Below are positions 35,584 to 44,423 of a stretch of 46,166 bases of DNA, piece after piece. The stretch covers positions 1 through 46,166 of the forward strand of contig CAIXZH010000079.1 in assembly GCA_903923905.1 (NCBI GenBank), written 5' to 3'. How positions within the stretch are numbered: position 1 is the stretch's first letter; each line of letters begins with the position of its first letter. This DNA is from an uncultured Bacteroidia bacterium. Its GTDB lineage: Bacteria > Bacteroidota > Bacteroidia > Bacteroidales > Prolixibacteraceae. Made by a program: the position numbers and the translations under genes. A model generated the notes under the pieces. The model was not told the DNA's origin. It ran no database searches and saw only the letters and a list, made by a program, of their open reading frames with translations.

Positions 35584-36847
35584 TCAAATTGTATCTTTGA
35601 CCTATTGATAATCACCAGCTCTATTTTATGGCCTCGCTTAAACTTAGTTGTGATTTGCTTTCAAATTGTATCTTTGACCTATTGATAATCACCGCGGATA
35701 ACAAAGCAAATGATCCGCCCTGCGTTGTGATTTGCTTTCAAATTGTATCTTTGACCTATTGATAATCACCATTAATGATTTCGCTCCGGATCCTTTTCTT
35801 GTTGTGATTTGCTTTCAAATTGTATCTTTGACCTATTGATAATCACCCCGATGATAATTGAGATGAAGGTCAAACGCGTTGTGATTTGCTTTCAAATTGT
35901 ATCTTTGACCTATTGATAATCACCAAAAGAGCAATTAAGAAACGTTTAAAGGATGTTGTGATTTGCTTTCAAATTGTATCTTTGACCTATTGATAATCAC
36001 CAAAGAGCAGGAAGGCCAACATCTTCCGCCGGTTGTGATTTGCTTTCAAATTGTATCTTTGACCTATTGATAATCACCGATGAGCCAAAAATCAAACACT
36101 TAAACGACGTTGTGATTTGCTTTCAAATTGTATCTTTGACCTATTGATAATCACCCACTACCATAATGGAACCCCACTTCCTCCCGTTGTGATTTGCTTT
36201 CAAATTGTATCTTTGACCTATTGATAATCACCTAAACAATTAATAATCAATTGCCATGCCACGTTGTGATTTGCTTTCAAATTGTATCTTTGACCTATTG
36301 ATAATCACCGGGGATATAAAGTAAAATCTACGCTGTACCGTTGTGATTTGCTTTCAAATTGTATCTTTGACCTATTGATAATCACCTCTGGGATGAATCG
36401 CACTTATGCGCTTGAAGTTGTGATTTGCTTTCAAATTGTATCTTTGACCTATTGATAATCACCATATCGTGACGCAGGTAAAGTTCAGCAAGAGTTGTGA
36501 TTTGCTTTCAAATTGTATCTTTGACCTATTGATAATCACCCAAGACGGCATAATCTCAGACACCTTAATTGTTGTGATTTGCTTTCAAATTGTATCTTTG
36601 ACCTATTGATAATCACCCCGACCTTTTCAGAGCCGACCTTTGCAATGTTGTGATTTGCTTTCAAATTGTATCTTTGACCTATTGATAATCACCATATGAG
36701 TTTAATGAATTGAGTGAGACAGCGTTGTGATTTGCTTTCAAATTGTATCTTTGACCTATTGATAATCACCCTGGGAGTAAACTGCTACACAGTATCTTTC
36801 GTTGTGATTTGCTTTCAAATTGTATCTTTGACCTATTGATAATCACC
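35583..36847 (+). CRISPR. Type II-C CRISPR array, 16 full repeats plus one truncated
   Basis: Sixteen 47-bp repeats begin at 35647 and recur every 77 bp to 36801-36847. The repeat starts GTTGTGATTTGCTTTCAAAT and ends CCTATTGATAATCACC, and the copies look identical by eye. Spacers are 30 bp, except 29 bp at 36618-36646. A seventeenth repeat at 35583-35616 lacks the first 13 bp, where a REP-like arm takes its place. The anti-repeat of the tracrRNA pairs with the plus-strand repeat, so crRNAs should read on the plus strand, opposite to the cas genes, as known for other II-C loci. Each repeat contains TATCTTTG, a Bacteroidota -7 box. The end beside cas2 is intact and is a candidate insertion end; this is inference. 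Confidence 0.98.
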
Positions 36848-36923
36848 ATACCCCCATTCAATATGCTGTATGTTTGATTGTTAAGGTCTGAATCAGAATT
36901 AAAAATCGAGGGGTTATCAGCAT

Positions 36924-36953
36924 AAAAAATCCGGTTTAAAGACCGGATTTTTT
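36924..36953. terminator. Bidirectional terminator between CRISPR array and cas2
   Basis: AAAAAATCCGGT and ACCGGATTTTTT form a perfect 12-bp stem with loop TTAAAG, flanked by A and T runs. It suits termination of the array transcript on the plus strand and the cas2 transcript on the minus strand. Confidence 0.85.
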
Positions 36954-36977
36954 ATTTCAGTACCGAAAGGAGTTGGT

Positions 36978-37450
<473 letters not shown>

Positions 37451-37469
37451 TTCAATGCGGATTAACAGA

Positions 37470-38384
37470 CTAATTCATCTCCGGAAACTCCAACTTTCGC
37501 AATTCACCTTGAAAGCATTTCGCAAGTGAAGCTGCAGTTTGCTGGGTAGCCAGCATCAGAGGGCTCCTCCGGTTGTTTATCGTAACATCCAATACCGGAA
37601 TCTGAAGTAGTTTTGCCTTATGTACCCTAGTCAGTTCGTCCGGAATCTGATCTTCATTTATAATCCTGAGCACCAGCTGATCAACATAAGGCCGGTAAGG
37701 CTCCATCATATCATCAGCCAGACAATAGGCGTTGTAACGGTTGTGATGGTGAATGCCAAAGGTCGGGAGCATTCCTGAAGCCACCAGCGAACGGGCAACG
37801 GTTGCACGCAGGATGGCATAACCATAATTAAGGAGGTTATTGGGGGCAAATCCTTCCCGATCGCGTCTGAATTCAAGTGACGATTCAAACAGCTCACTCC
37901 AGTAATAAGCAGCTGCCCGACCCTCATGATTTTCAGTATCACCGCTCTTGACCTGATCGGCCCAGAATTTCATGTTTTCGGTTTTAATTCCTTCCTGGTT
38001 CAGAACCATGGCCTGGTTCAGTATTTTTTGCCGCACAGTTTGCTGCCATAATTGTTTCCGCAAGGGCTCTGAAGCATTAATCTGATGCCTGAACCTCTCC
38101 TGCTGGGTGGTGTTTCCCTCCAGGGGGAGCAATAATCCGGATGGCATATGGCGACTGTCACAGGTTATTACAGCAACATTATTTTTCAGGAGGGAATTTA
38201 TCAGCAGGTGAGTCACGGTAATCTGTGGATGTTCGATCACGATTACACCGATATCCTCAATCGGTATGGTAATTATCCGGTCTTTTTCGGGGAGTAAAGA
38301 GGTCTCTGGAAGAGTAATCACCAGTTGTTCGTCCTTGAAATGGAGATAGGCAGGGTTTCCAAAAAACAGAGTTCGTTTGATCAT
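37470..38384 (-). CDS. cas1: Cas1
   Basis: A 304-residue Cas1 integrase of type II. The N-terminal beta domain is LVITLPETSLLPEKDRIITIPIEDIGVIVIEHPQITVTHLLINSLLKNNVAVITCD. The alpha-helical catalytic part has SGDTENHEGRAAAYYWSELF near 155-175, with the catalytic Glu, and GIHHHNRYNAYCLADDMMEPYRPYVDQLV near 205-235, with the His and acidic ligands. It joins Cas2 to insert spacers. GC content is near that of the chromosome and well above that of cas9. It is preceded on its strand by the RAYT gene and a REP palindrome rather than by cas9. Confidence 0.96.
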   Translation of the reverse strand: MIKRTLFFGNPAYLHFKDEQLVITLPETSLLPEKDRIITIPIEDIGVIVIEHPQITVTHLLINSLLKNNVAVITCDSRHMPSGLLLPLEGNTTQQERFRHQINASEPLRKQLWQQTVRQKILNQAMVLNQEGIKTENMKFWADQVKSGDTENHEGRAAAYYWSELFESSLEFRRDREGFAPNNLLNYGYAILRATVARSLVASGMLPTFGIHHHNRYNAYCLADDMMEPYRPYVDQLVLRIINEDQIPDELTRVHKAKLLQIPVLDVTINNRRSPLMLATQQTAASLAKCFQGELRKLEFPEMN

Positions 38385-38397
38385 GGCAATTTTAAAT

Positions 38398-38443
38398 AGT
38401 GACCGGGTGACTATGTTGAGGATCTGAAAGTCACAGGGTCACT
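38398..38443. repeat. REP-like palindrome R5 at the end of the RAYT gene
   Basis: AGTGACCGGGTGACT at 38398-38412 faces AGTCACAGGGTCACT at 38429-38443. The RAYT stop codon (38439-38441) lies within the right arm, so the transposase reading frame ends in a copy of its own probable target. Confidence 0.8.
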
Positions 38444-39038
38444 CAGATGAAATTTTTAGTCCCAATTCCTCAGCTAATTTTTTATTGATCAGGGATTCGT
38501 TCCTCATTCCGGTAAAATCCCTTGCGGAAGAGAATTCCCAATCGACATCCTTTTGGACTAAACCAGCTTTGACCGGATTAAAATGGATATACCGGAAACA
38601 AGTTTGCAGATACTCCTCCTCTGAATTTGAAGCACCTGTACGTTCAGTCTTAATTCGATTTTGATGTTTCAGTTTTTCACTTTGTCCGGTTCCCAACAAT
38701 ATTGCTTTCGTCCTTTCACGGAATAATGATCCTGAACGATGTTCCTGAATATTAATAGCCCGCGTATAGGAACGGAGCATGATAGCGATTGAACTGTTTA
38801 AAGTGACCGGATGACTCGAAGTCACCCGGTCACTAACCCGGTCACTTTCAGAGGGCACTGCAATTATCAGATGAAAATGGTTCGGCATCAGGCACCAGGC
38901 CAGAATATCGGCCAATGGGGCGATATGCTGTTCGATTTTCTTCAGGAAATAGGAATAATTTGCACTGGTGAAAAAGATTTTTTCGTGATTATTTCCCTGA
39001 TTGTATAGATGATAAATATGTCCTTGTTCGAGATCCAT
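38439..39038 (-). CDS. REP-associated tyrosine transposase (RAYT, Y1/HUH family)
   Basis: A 199-residue protein from the ATG at 39038; a TTG ten codons upstream is less likely. The HUH metal site is MPNHFHLII (His54 and His56), the likely nucleophile is Tyr91 in MLRSYTRAIN, and GSLFRERTKAILL follows. The C-terminal YIHFNPVKAGLVQKDVDWEFSSARDF is the signature of RAYTs rather than of IS200 transposases. RAYTs bind and cut single-stranded REP hairpins. Residues about 64-81 (ESDRVSDRVTSSHPVTLN) are encoded by a REP-like palindrome, an addition between the HUH site and the tyrosine helix. The frame is otherwise intact. It sits between cas1 and a gene of unknown function within the cas locus. Confidence 0.88.
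   Translation of the reverse strand: MDLEQGHIYHLYNQGNNHEKIFFTSANYSYFLKKIEQHIAPLADILAWCLMPNHFHLIIAVPSESDRVSDRVTSSHPVTLNSSIAIMLRSYTRAINIQEHRSGSLFRERTKAILLGTGQSEKLKHQNRIKTERTGASNSEEEYLQTCFRYIHFNPVKAGLVQKDVDWEFSSARDFTGMRNESLINKKLAEELGLKISSE
38802..38846. repeat. REP-like palindrome R6 inside the RAYT coding sequence
   Basis: AGTGACCGGATGACT at 38802-38816 and AGTCACCCGGTCACT at 38820-38834 form a near-perfect stem with a 3-nt loop. A further right half-arm, AACCCGGTCACT, follows at 38835-38846. On the coding strand it reads through in frame. Confidence 0.88.
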
Positions 39039-39082
39039 CTTTGTTTTCACATCAGAATTTATATTCAAAAGAGTCTGTCTGG

Positions 39083-39129
39083 TAGTGAACGGGTGACAGT
39101 GTTCAGGAATTTAAAGTCACCCGTTCACT
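39083..39129. repeat. REP-like palindrome R7 upstream of RAYT
   Basis: AGTGAACGGGTGAC at 39083-39096 faces GTCACCCGTTCACT at 39116-39129, a perfect 14-bp inverted repeat with a 19-nt loop. GTAG stands at its left foot (39082-39085). It ends four bases before the stop of the next gene. Confidence 0.88.
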
Positions 39130-39132
39130 TGC

Positions 39133-39867
39133 TTATTTTATTGCCGGTGCCGGTGCCGGAGTGGGCCCTTTGATCCTGCTGTTGATCAAAAGATTGTATT
39201 GATCGATCAGCGCGTTTAGTTCGTTGATAGTTTTTTGGTATTCCGGGGTATTTTGTATTACGGAATAAGCTTCGAGATATTTTCTAAGCTCATAGTAGGC
39301 CAGCATGGTTTCATCCCGTTTAGCCTTCAGAGTATCGGGATTGGCAGCCCCATATTCTTTAGTTCGTTCAATATATTTCTGGTCGAAAGTCTGGTTAGCC
39401 GTTTTGAGTTCCGCAACCCATGGAGCAAGTCCCAGGGTTGCCAGGGCTGCAGTTAGTCCCGGTTTTGTTTCCCAGTCATTGATGATCCCGTTGATCAGGG
39501 CCGTCTCTGACGGTAGGTTCTGACGGGCAACACCTGTACCAAAAAGTTGTAAATCACCAGCAAGCAGATTTGCAGCGTTTGCGGTTTCCGGAACAAAATG
39601 GGAGCAGTACGCCGATATTACCCCTGATATCCCATTGATGGCGCGGTCGCGGCGATCATCGAGCATGACCAACTCCTGGGTGATTGGGCTTGCCCGTTCC
39701 GTATTGAAGAGTTCGCCCATCTCACCGATTTTAGTTTTAAAAACCAGATGTTGCGGTTCAACATTAAGTCCTTTCGGATTGTTAGATTCGACCAAATCGG
39801 AAACATTGGTCCCAAATTGCAAAAATTCGCCGTTGCGAAGCTTTGCCAGATCAATCGCGTTAATCAT
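39133..39867 (-). CDS. Uncharacterised protein between cas9 and RAYT (DUF6261-like?)
   Basis: A 244-residue protein from the ATG at 39867; an in-frame TTG at 39897 would add ten residues. It opens MINAIDLAKLRNGEFLQFGTNVSDLV. A mostly helical body follows, with RDRAINGISGVISAYCSHF, and a long C-terminal helical pair ends in a Pro/Ala tail (GPTPAPAPAIK). The LRNGEFxQF opening resembles a Bacteroidota family that I remember as DUF6261, but I cannot confirm this. No nuclease, ATPase or membrane motif is seen. It does not belong to any known cas family. Its GC content is higher than that of cas9, and it is bracketed by REP palindrome R7 and a second palindrome array. Confidence 0.6.
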   Translation of the reverse strand: MINAIDLAKLRNGEFLQFGTNVSDLVESNNPKGLNVEPQHLVFKTKIGEMGELFNTERASPITQELVMLDDRRDRAINGISGVISAYCSHFVPETANAANLLAGDLQLFGTGVARQNLPSETALINGIINDWETKPGLTAALATLGLAPWVAELKTANQTFDQKYIERTKEYGAANPDTLKAKRDETMLAYYELRKYLEAYSVIQNTPEYQKTINELNALIDQYNLLINSRIKGPTPAPAPAIK

Positions 39868-39943
39868 ACGAATTAAATTAAAATGGTTAATACTCAAAGA
39901 ACGATCATCTCAATCGCTATTCTATTTTTTATAGTTTCTATTG

Positions 39944-40130
39944 TCGGGTATTCCCGAACCCGCTTTTCTCCGGTGTTTGTAACTTTCGGGTATTCCCGAA
40001 ACCTTACTTCAGTATGCGAGAACTTTTTAGGTGTTCCCGAAACCTTCTTTCACCCCTGCATGGAACTTTCGGATCTTCCCTGAAACTTCTTGCATTAGTG
40101 TTTGAAGGTTTCAGGGAAAACATTCCCTAA
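39944..40130. repeat. Second palindrome family, tandem units of about 41 bp
   Basis: TTTCGGGTATTCCCGAAA at 39984-40001 is a perfect palindrome with 7-bp arms. A shorter copy lies at 39944-39957 and degraded copies at 40024-40042 and 40067-40085. AACTTT before the palindromes recurs at 39981, 40021 and 40064, giving 40- and 43-bp steps. GGTTTCAGGGAAAA with CATTCCC ends the series and encodes the last residues of the cas9 C-terminal frame (FPETFKH). The family is unrelated to the GTGACCGGG palindromes. Confidence 0.75.
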
Positions 40131-41588
40131 CCAATCAATATTCAATTTTATACATGAATCTTGAATTTTACTTATTCTTTCACCAGTTTCATTCTGTGTT
40201 AAGGCTAATACAAAAGCTTTATTTGGTTCTGACTTTGTACTATTACCAAATGAACCAAACTCCTCAAAATTTAACTTTTGTTTCGGAATTTTCTTGTCAA
40301 TGAATTCTAATTTTAATTTCGATTTTTCTTCATCGGATATGTCTTTTGCGACACTTATGCTATTCGCATAATTATGAGGTATAAAGAAGCAATCTTTCCC
40401 TGTGAACTTGACAACTTTGTATATTCTTTTACAGAATTTTGTTTTATTTTCATTAATATCTATCCATTCCTGAAACTCGTCTCTTGAGGAGATTTTCAAA
40501 ACAGGATCTTCAATATTCTCAGGATAATAAACCAAGTCATTTTGTTGCAATGAGCATAAGACCCTATTTGGTTTCTCTTTGTGTTTAATAAGATAATCAC
40601 AATAAATTTTCATTTTGAAATTTTCATTTTTAATTTTCCATTCATCATTTGCAATTTGTGCTGCATCAAATAAAGAAACAATATCAAATATTCGAAACTT
40701 CTCAATTTCTCCAATTTTATTTTTTTTATCTTTCTCCATAATTAGAAAAAGATAGTTCCCGCCTGTTTTTACACTTAATTTATTGTTGTTGTCATATAAC
40801 CTTTGTAATGAGCTTTCTTTTACTTCTTTTGTGTTGTAATATATCTTTAACTTGTAAACGGGAGGCTTTAATTTAACGTCATTTTTTCTTTGAAATCTAC
40901 TTTCATTAAATGCTTTCAACCCTTCACCAGTAAATGATTCCCTCATGGAATTGTATTTCTTTCTATGCAAGTCAATTTCATTTCTTAAAACAGGATCAAT
41001 AACCTTTTTTATATCACTAGCAGATAGATTTGATATTGCTATAGTTTTAGTGTCTTGACCATTATTTTTGCCATAAAATGTTTCTTCGTGCAAAGCACTC
41101 CTTATTTTCAATTCCCTCTTTCCTGTTTTTTCATTGAACTGGATCGATAAATTATCCTTAGGTTTATGTGAAACAACCATTGTTTTGAGATTCTGTTCCG
41201 CTTGATCAATCAAATCAGTAAAAGGTTTATCAAATTGTCTAAAACTTTCAATACTTTCTTGAATACTAATTCTACGTTTTTCTTCCAAGTTAAAGAACGC
41301 TTCAATAATACTTTCACCATCTTTAACCTCTAATTTAATTTCATCCTTATTCTTTTCTAACCAATTCTGCAATTCTTTATTAAGGTTATTAAGACGTTGA
41401 ATGTGGCTTTGTTCTGTTAAAGCAACAACTAAAGCATCGATGGCATGGTGGCGATGGTCATATCTTTTGCTCCAATGTTCAATCTCATAAACATTTCGAT
41501 TTCTTTCCACATCAAAATATTTTTTCACCCATCGTTTAGACGAGTCCCAGGCTTCCATTTGTGCAAAACGGTCTTCGGTAAGTTTCAT
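40095..41588 (-). CDS. cas9: Cas9, C-terminal part (RuvC-III and PAM-interacting region)
   Basis: A 497-residue reading frame that continues Cas9. HWSKRYDHRHHAIDALVVALT at residues 38-58 is RuvC-III, with catalytic His48 and Asp51. The remainder corresponds to the WED/PAM-interacting part and ends IKLNIDWLGNVFPETFKH. The upstream frame ends in TGA overlapping this ATG (ATGA). If one A were added to the A5 tract at about 41595-41599, the two frames would join smoothly as WGLKK-LFMKLTEDRF, where other Bacteroidota Cas9 proteins are continuous. So this is either a translationally coupled split Cas9, a frameshifted pseudogene, or a sequencing error. No Shine-Dalgarno-like sequence is obvious. Confidence 0.88.
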   Translation of the reverse strand: MKLTEDRFAQMEAWDSSKRWVKKYFDVERNRNVYEIEHWSKRYDHRHHAIDALVVALTEQSHIQRLNNLNKELQNWLEKNKDEIKLEVKDGESIIEAFFNLEEKRRISIQESIESFRQFDKPFTDLIDQAEQNLKTMVVSHKPKDNLSIQFNEKTGKRELKIRSALHEETFYGKNNGQDTKTIAISNLSASDIKKVIDPVLRNEIDLHRKKYNSMRESFTGEGLKAFNESRFQRKNDVKLKPPVYKLKIYYNTKEVKESSLQRLYDNNNKLSVKTGGNYLFLIMEKDKKNKIGEIEKFRIFDIVSLFDAAQIANDEWKIKNENFKMKIYCDYLIKHKEKPNRVLCSLQQNDLVYYPENIEDPVLKISSRDEFQEWIDINENKTKFCKRIYKVVKFTGKDCFFIPHNYANSISVAKDISDEEKSKLKLEFIDKKIPKQKLNFEEFGSFGNSTKSEPNKAFVLALTQNETGERISKIQDSCIKLNIDWLGNVFPETFKH

Positions 41589-44386
41589 AAACAGTTTTTC
41601 AATCCCCAGCGACTCCTTAAGAAACTTGTAACTTCACCAGTAGTAGTTTTAACATTATCACTTCCTACTATATGAGCCAATTCGTTTTTGACAGCAATCG
41701 AAATATATTGAGTGTCTTTGATTTGTCTTTCTATGAAGTTATTAGGAATTTTTTCAAGTAATAAATTCTTTTTTCTTTGCCCCCAGAATATTGCATTTAC
41801 ATTTTTGATATAATCTTGAATGTTACATATTTCAAACTTTGATGACTGTTGTGTAATATATTCCCATGCTGTTCTGTTACTTTTTTCTTCATTTACATTA
41901 CTTTCACAAACTACCTTATTACCCAAAGAATCATCAAACAATCTGGATTTAGGAATAATATGATCTATATCATATTCTCGTGTAAATAATTTTGATAATG
42001 GAATAGGCTTCAAGGTATATGGTGAAACGCATTTTTGATTTTCCCATATCCGTATTTTTTCTATTTCTTCAACAGTTGGAGAATCGGATTGCATTGGCCT
42101 TTCTTCGATTTGTTGTTTGCTCCAAATCTTATATTTTTCAATGTTCTCATTATTTATCTCTTGTTTAATTTCCATTAATCGCCTTTTGATACTTTCGTTA
42201 ATCGTATTATTCTTATTTTGAGAATCAAAAATCTTTTTTCTTTCAATAGCGCTGTTTTTTAAATCTCTTGCCAATTCAACTCTTATTTCAAGTTCTGCCG
42301 GATTAAATTTGTATTGTTTCCATATGGCTTTTATAACCTGCATAGTTTCATTAGAAATTTGTTCGACTATAGGGTTCCTAAGCTTTCTGTCCTTATTGTA
42401 GTTTATTTGGTGATAATTTGTTATTGTTGGTTTAATTCGGTCAGCTGTATGTTTTCCATAGATTAAAGAGGCGGCAAAAGCATACATCATTCCTCCTGTT
42501 TCGATTAAATTAGGATTATTTTTGATATAATCTATCATGTACACTTCTATGCTATTATCATCGTCTATTTCACCTGTCTCAATTATTTGTTTAATCTTTT
42601 CAATCTTTTCTCTTATGGTATTATTAATAATGATAGATCCACAAACCATTAGTGGTAATATTTTGTTTATCGCTTTGGCGGATAGGCTGGAATATTTTCT
42701 TGGAAATGAAATATTTTGGGCCAATTTTAATGCAAGATCTGTTACTGAGTTTTCAATTAATGGATTAATAACTTCACTCAATGCGGATACTTTTTCGCTT
42801 TTTTCGTCATATTCATTTCCTGTATTGTTGAAAATTGCATTCCATAACTTTTCAACAATTTGAATATCTTTTTTGATTATGTATTCAAATTTGTCACCTA
42901 TAATCTTTTTAAAGGAAAGCAAAGTATCACATCCTTTTAGTTTTGATTTTTCATTTAATCCATTAAGAAATTCTGTTTTATCATTCTTTAAACCGATGAT
43001 TCTTGCTACTTCTGCATATCCAACTTGTTTTTGATTCTTAAGTTTTGTGTAGATCAATAGTTTTTGTTCTTTCGTTAGATATCTATCATCATATTTAAAT
43101 ATTATTTTCTTTTTCTTCTCATCAAATGTTTCAATCTTTGAGGTAACATACACTCTATTAATTTGATCCCAACATCTAAATTCTTGAAAAAGAGGATGAG
43201 AGGTTGGTAATACTCTTTCTTCAGTTTCAAATTGGCATTTGCTGATAAGTTCAGTTTGAGGTTTTAAAGATCGTTGAAAGTATATCACCTGATCTTTAAT
43301 AATGTACTTTAATCCTCCATCAATTGCCGCTCTTCTAAGTGTTTCTTGTGATTCACTTGAACCGGGAAATAAATATGATACGATTTTCTCCAATTTTTCC
43401 TTCGGACATTCATTTAGTATTTGATGATATTTGGCTTGTTGATTCCATATTGCATCAAACTCCTCTTTGTAGCGATCTCTAAGTATGACGCGATTTCTTA
43501 TTTTAGCCCATCTGTTTTCATTTAAATCTTTAAGAAGCAATTCTCCAATAAATATTTTAGAGCTATTTAATATTTCTTCTGTCGCTTCCATCTGTTTACG
43601 CCAATTTGTCTTCTGAGGAAGAGCAAAAATGATATTTTCTCCTTTTATTGTTCGTTTTATTCTTATTTCTAATTCTTCTTCTTTATCGGGCTCTAAATTC
43701 TGAAGTGAAGTCGAACCCTCGATTTCCTTTCCGTCTATAGCAATTGTTATATTGAAAATAGGCAAGTCTGTTCCTTTATTTAATCCACCCTTAATTTTGA
43801 ATGTCCTTTCAGATTTCTCTACTTTTTTTATTTCGACCTTCTTTGTAATTACTTCATAATTTTTCTTTTCATACTCTTCATCGTTATTGTCTTCTTTTTT
43901 CCCTTTTACGTCATCTTCATTATTGCCACCCGCATAACCTCTAAGCTGATTAAATTGATAAAGAATCTTGCCCAACTCTTTTAAACCTATTGGATTAGAT
44001 AGTGATTTTACCCTTAATTCATAATGTTGTAAGGAGTTTAATTGTAGTGTTCCCTTTTTAATTGGCAGTAATTCCAAATCTTGTATTTTAGTTGGTTCAG
44101 GTATTCCAAATTTAAATTGGAATTGCTCTGGTTTCATGTCTAATTCATTCAGTATATAAAGAAGTTTATTTCTTCTTAGTTTGTACCTTTTATTCATTTT
44201 ACGAATTGTGCGTGCGGTTCTTCGATCTGCATTTTTAGTTATACCTACACCTTTCTCATAATCCAATTTGTCGGTACCCATTGGAATAATTCTTGATCCC
44301 ATTCCTAAAATCTTTTCAGTGTTCATGTTTACCAATGCCCACCCAATACTGTTTGTTCCCAGGTCAAGTCCTAATATTTTTTTCAT
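41585..44386 (-). CDS. cas9: Cas9, N-terminal part (RuvC-I, REC, RuvC-II, HNH)
   Basis: A 933-residue frame. KKILGLDLGTNSIGWAL gives RuvC-I with Asp8. DRRTARTIRKMNKRYKLRRNK near 54-74 is the arginine-rich bridge helix. REC follows, with a Lys/Glu-rich insertion near 155-270 as in other large Bacteroidota II-C Cas9 proteins. IRVELARDLKN near 704 is RuvC-II. EYDIDHIIPKSRLFDDS, with His809, and NEEKSNR are the HNH site. It stops at SFLRSRWGLKNCL, in the linker before RuvC-III. Together with the second frame it gives about 1430 residues, the normal size. The gene is strongly AT-rich compared with cas1 and cas2. It is divergent from the tracrRNA. Confidence 0.95.
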   Translation of the reverse strand: MKKILGLDLGTNSIGWALVNMNTEKILGMGSRIIPMGTDKLDYEKGVGITKNADRRTARTIRKMNKRYKLRRNKLLYILNELDMKPEQFQFKFGIPEPTKIQDLELLPIKKGTLQLNSLQHYELRVKSLSNPIGLKELGKILYQFNQLRGYAGGNNEDDVKGKKEDNNDEEYEKKNYEVITKKVEIKKVEKSERTFKIKGGLNKGTDLPIFNITIAIDGKEIEGSTSLQNLEPDKEEELEIRIKRTIKGENIIFALPQKTNWRKQMEATEEILNSSKIFIGELLLKDLNENRWAKIRNRVILRDRYKEEFDAIWNQQAKYHQILNECPKEKLEKIVSYLFPGSSESQETLRRAAIDGGLKYIIKDQVIYFQRSLKPQTELISKCQFETEERVLPTSHPLFQEFRCWDQINRVYVTSKIETFDEKKKKIIFKYDDRYLTKEQKLLIYTKLKNQKQVGYAEVARIIGLKNDKTEFLNGLNEKSKLKGCDTLLSFKKIIGDKFEYIIKKDIQIVEKLWNAIFNNTGNEYDEKSEKVSALSEVINPLIENSVTDLALKLAQNISFPRKYSSLSAKAINKILPLMVCGSIIINNTIREKIEKIKQIIETGEIDDDNSIEVYMIDYIKNNPNLIETGGMMYAFAASLIYGKHTADRIKPTITNYHQINYNKDRKLRNPIVEQISNETMQVIKAIWKQYKFNPAELEIRVELARDLKNSAIERKKIFDSQNKNNTINESIKRRLMEIKQEINNENIEKYKIWSKQQIEERPMQSDSPTVEEIEKIRIWENQKCVSPYTLKPIPLSKLFTREYDIDHIIPKSRLFDDSLGNKVVCESNVNEEKSNRTAWEYITQQSSKFEICNIQDYIKNVNAIFWGQRKKNLLLEKIPNNFIERQIKDTQYISIAVKNELAHIVGSDNVKTTTGEVTSFLRSRWGLKNCL

Positions 44387-44391
44387 ATATT

Positions 44392-44421
44392 TTTGTTTGT
44401 CATAAATAAATATTACTTTAG
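44392..44421 (+). promoter_or_regulatory. Predicted tracrRNA promoter
   Basis: TTTG at 44392-44395 and TACTTTAG at 44414-44421 lie 18 bp apart, close to the Bacteroidota TTTG/TAnnTTTG pattern with one mismatch. The expected start, near 44427, falls at the beginning of the anti-repeat. Confidence 0.45.
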
Positions 44422-44423
44422 CG

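Noticed and set aside
36464-36493. Self-targeting spacer matching cas2 near 37153
   Set aside because: Only 11 contiguous bases (TGACGCAGGTA) are shared, which is expected by chance; the rest does not align.
39868-39897. TTG-initiated N-terminal extension of the unknown protein
   Set aside because: The ten extra residues carry no conserved-looking sequence and the ATG at 39867 immediately precedes the LRNGEF opening.
41585-41605. Programmed -1 frameshift joining the two cas9 frames
   Set aside because: TTGAAAAACTG would need a G-AAA-AAC slip with poor re-pairing in the P site, and no stimulatory hairpin is evident. ATGA coupling or a one-base loss fits better, though it is not excluded.
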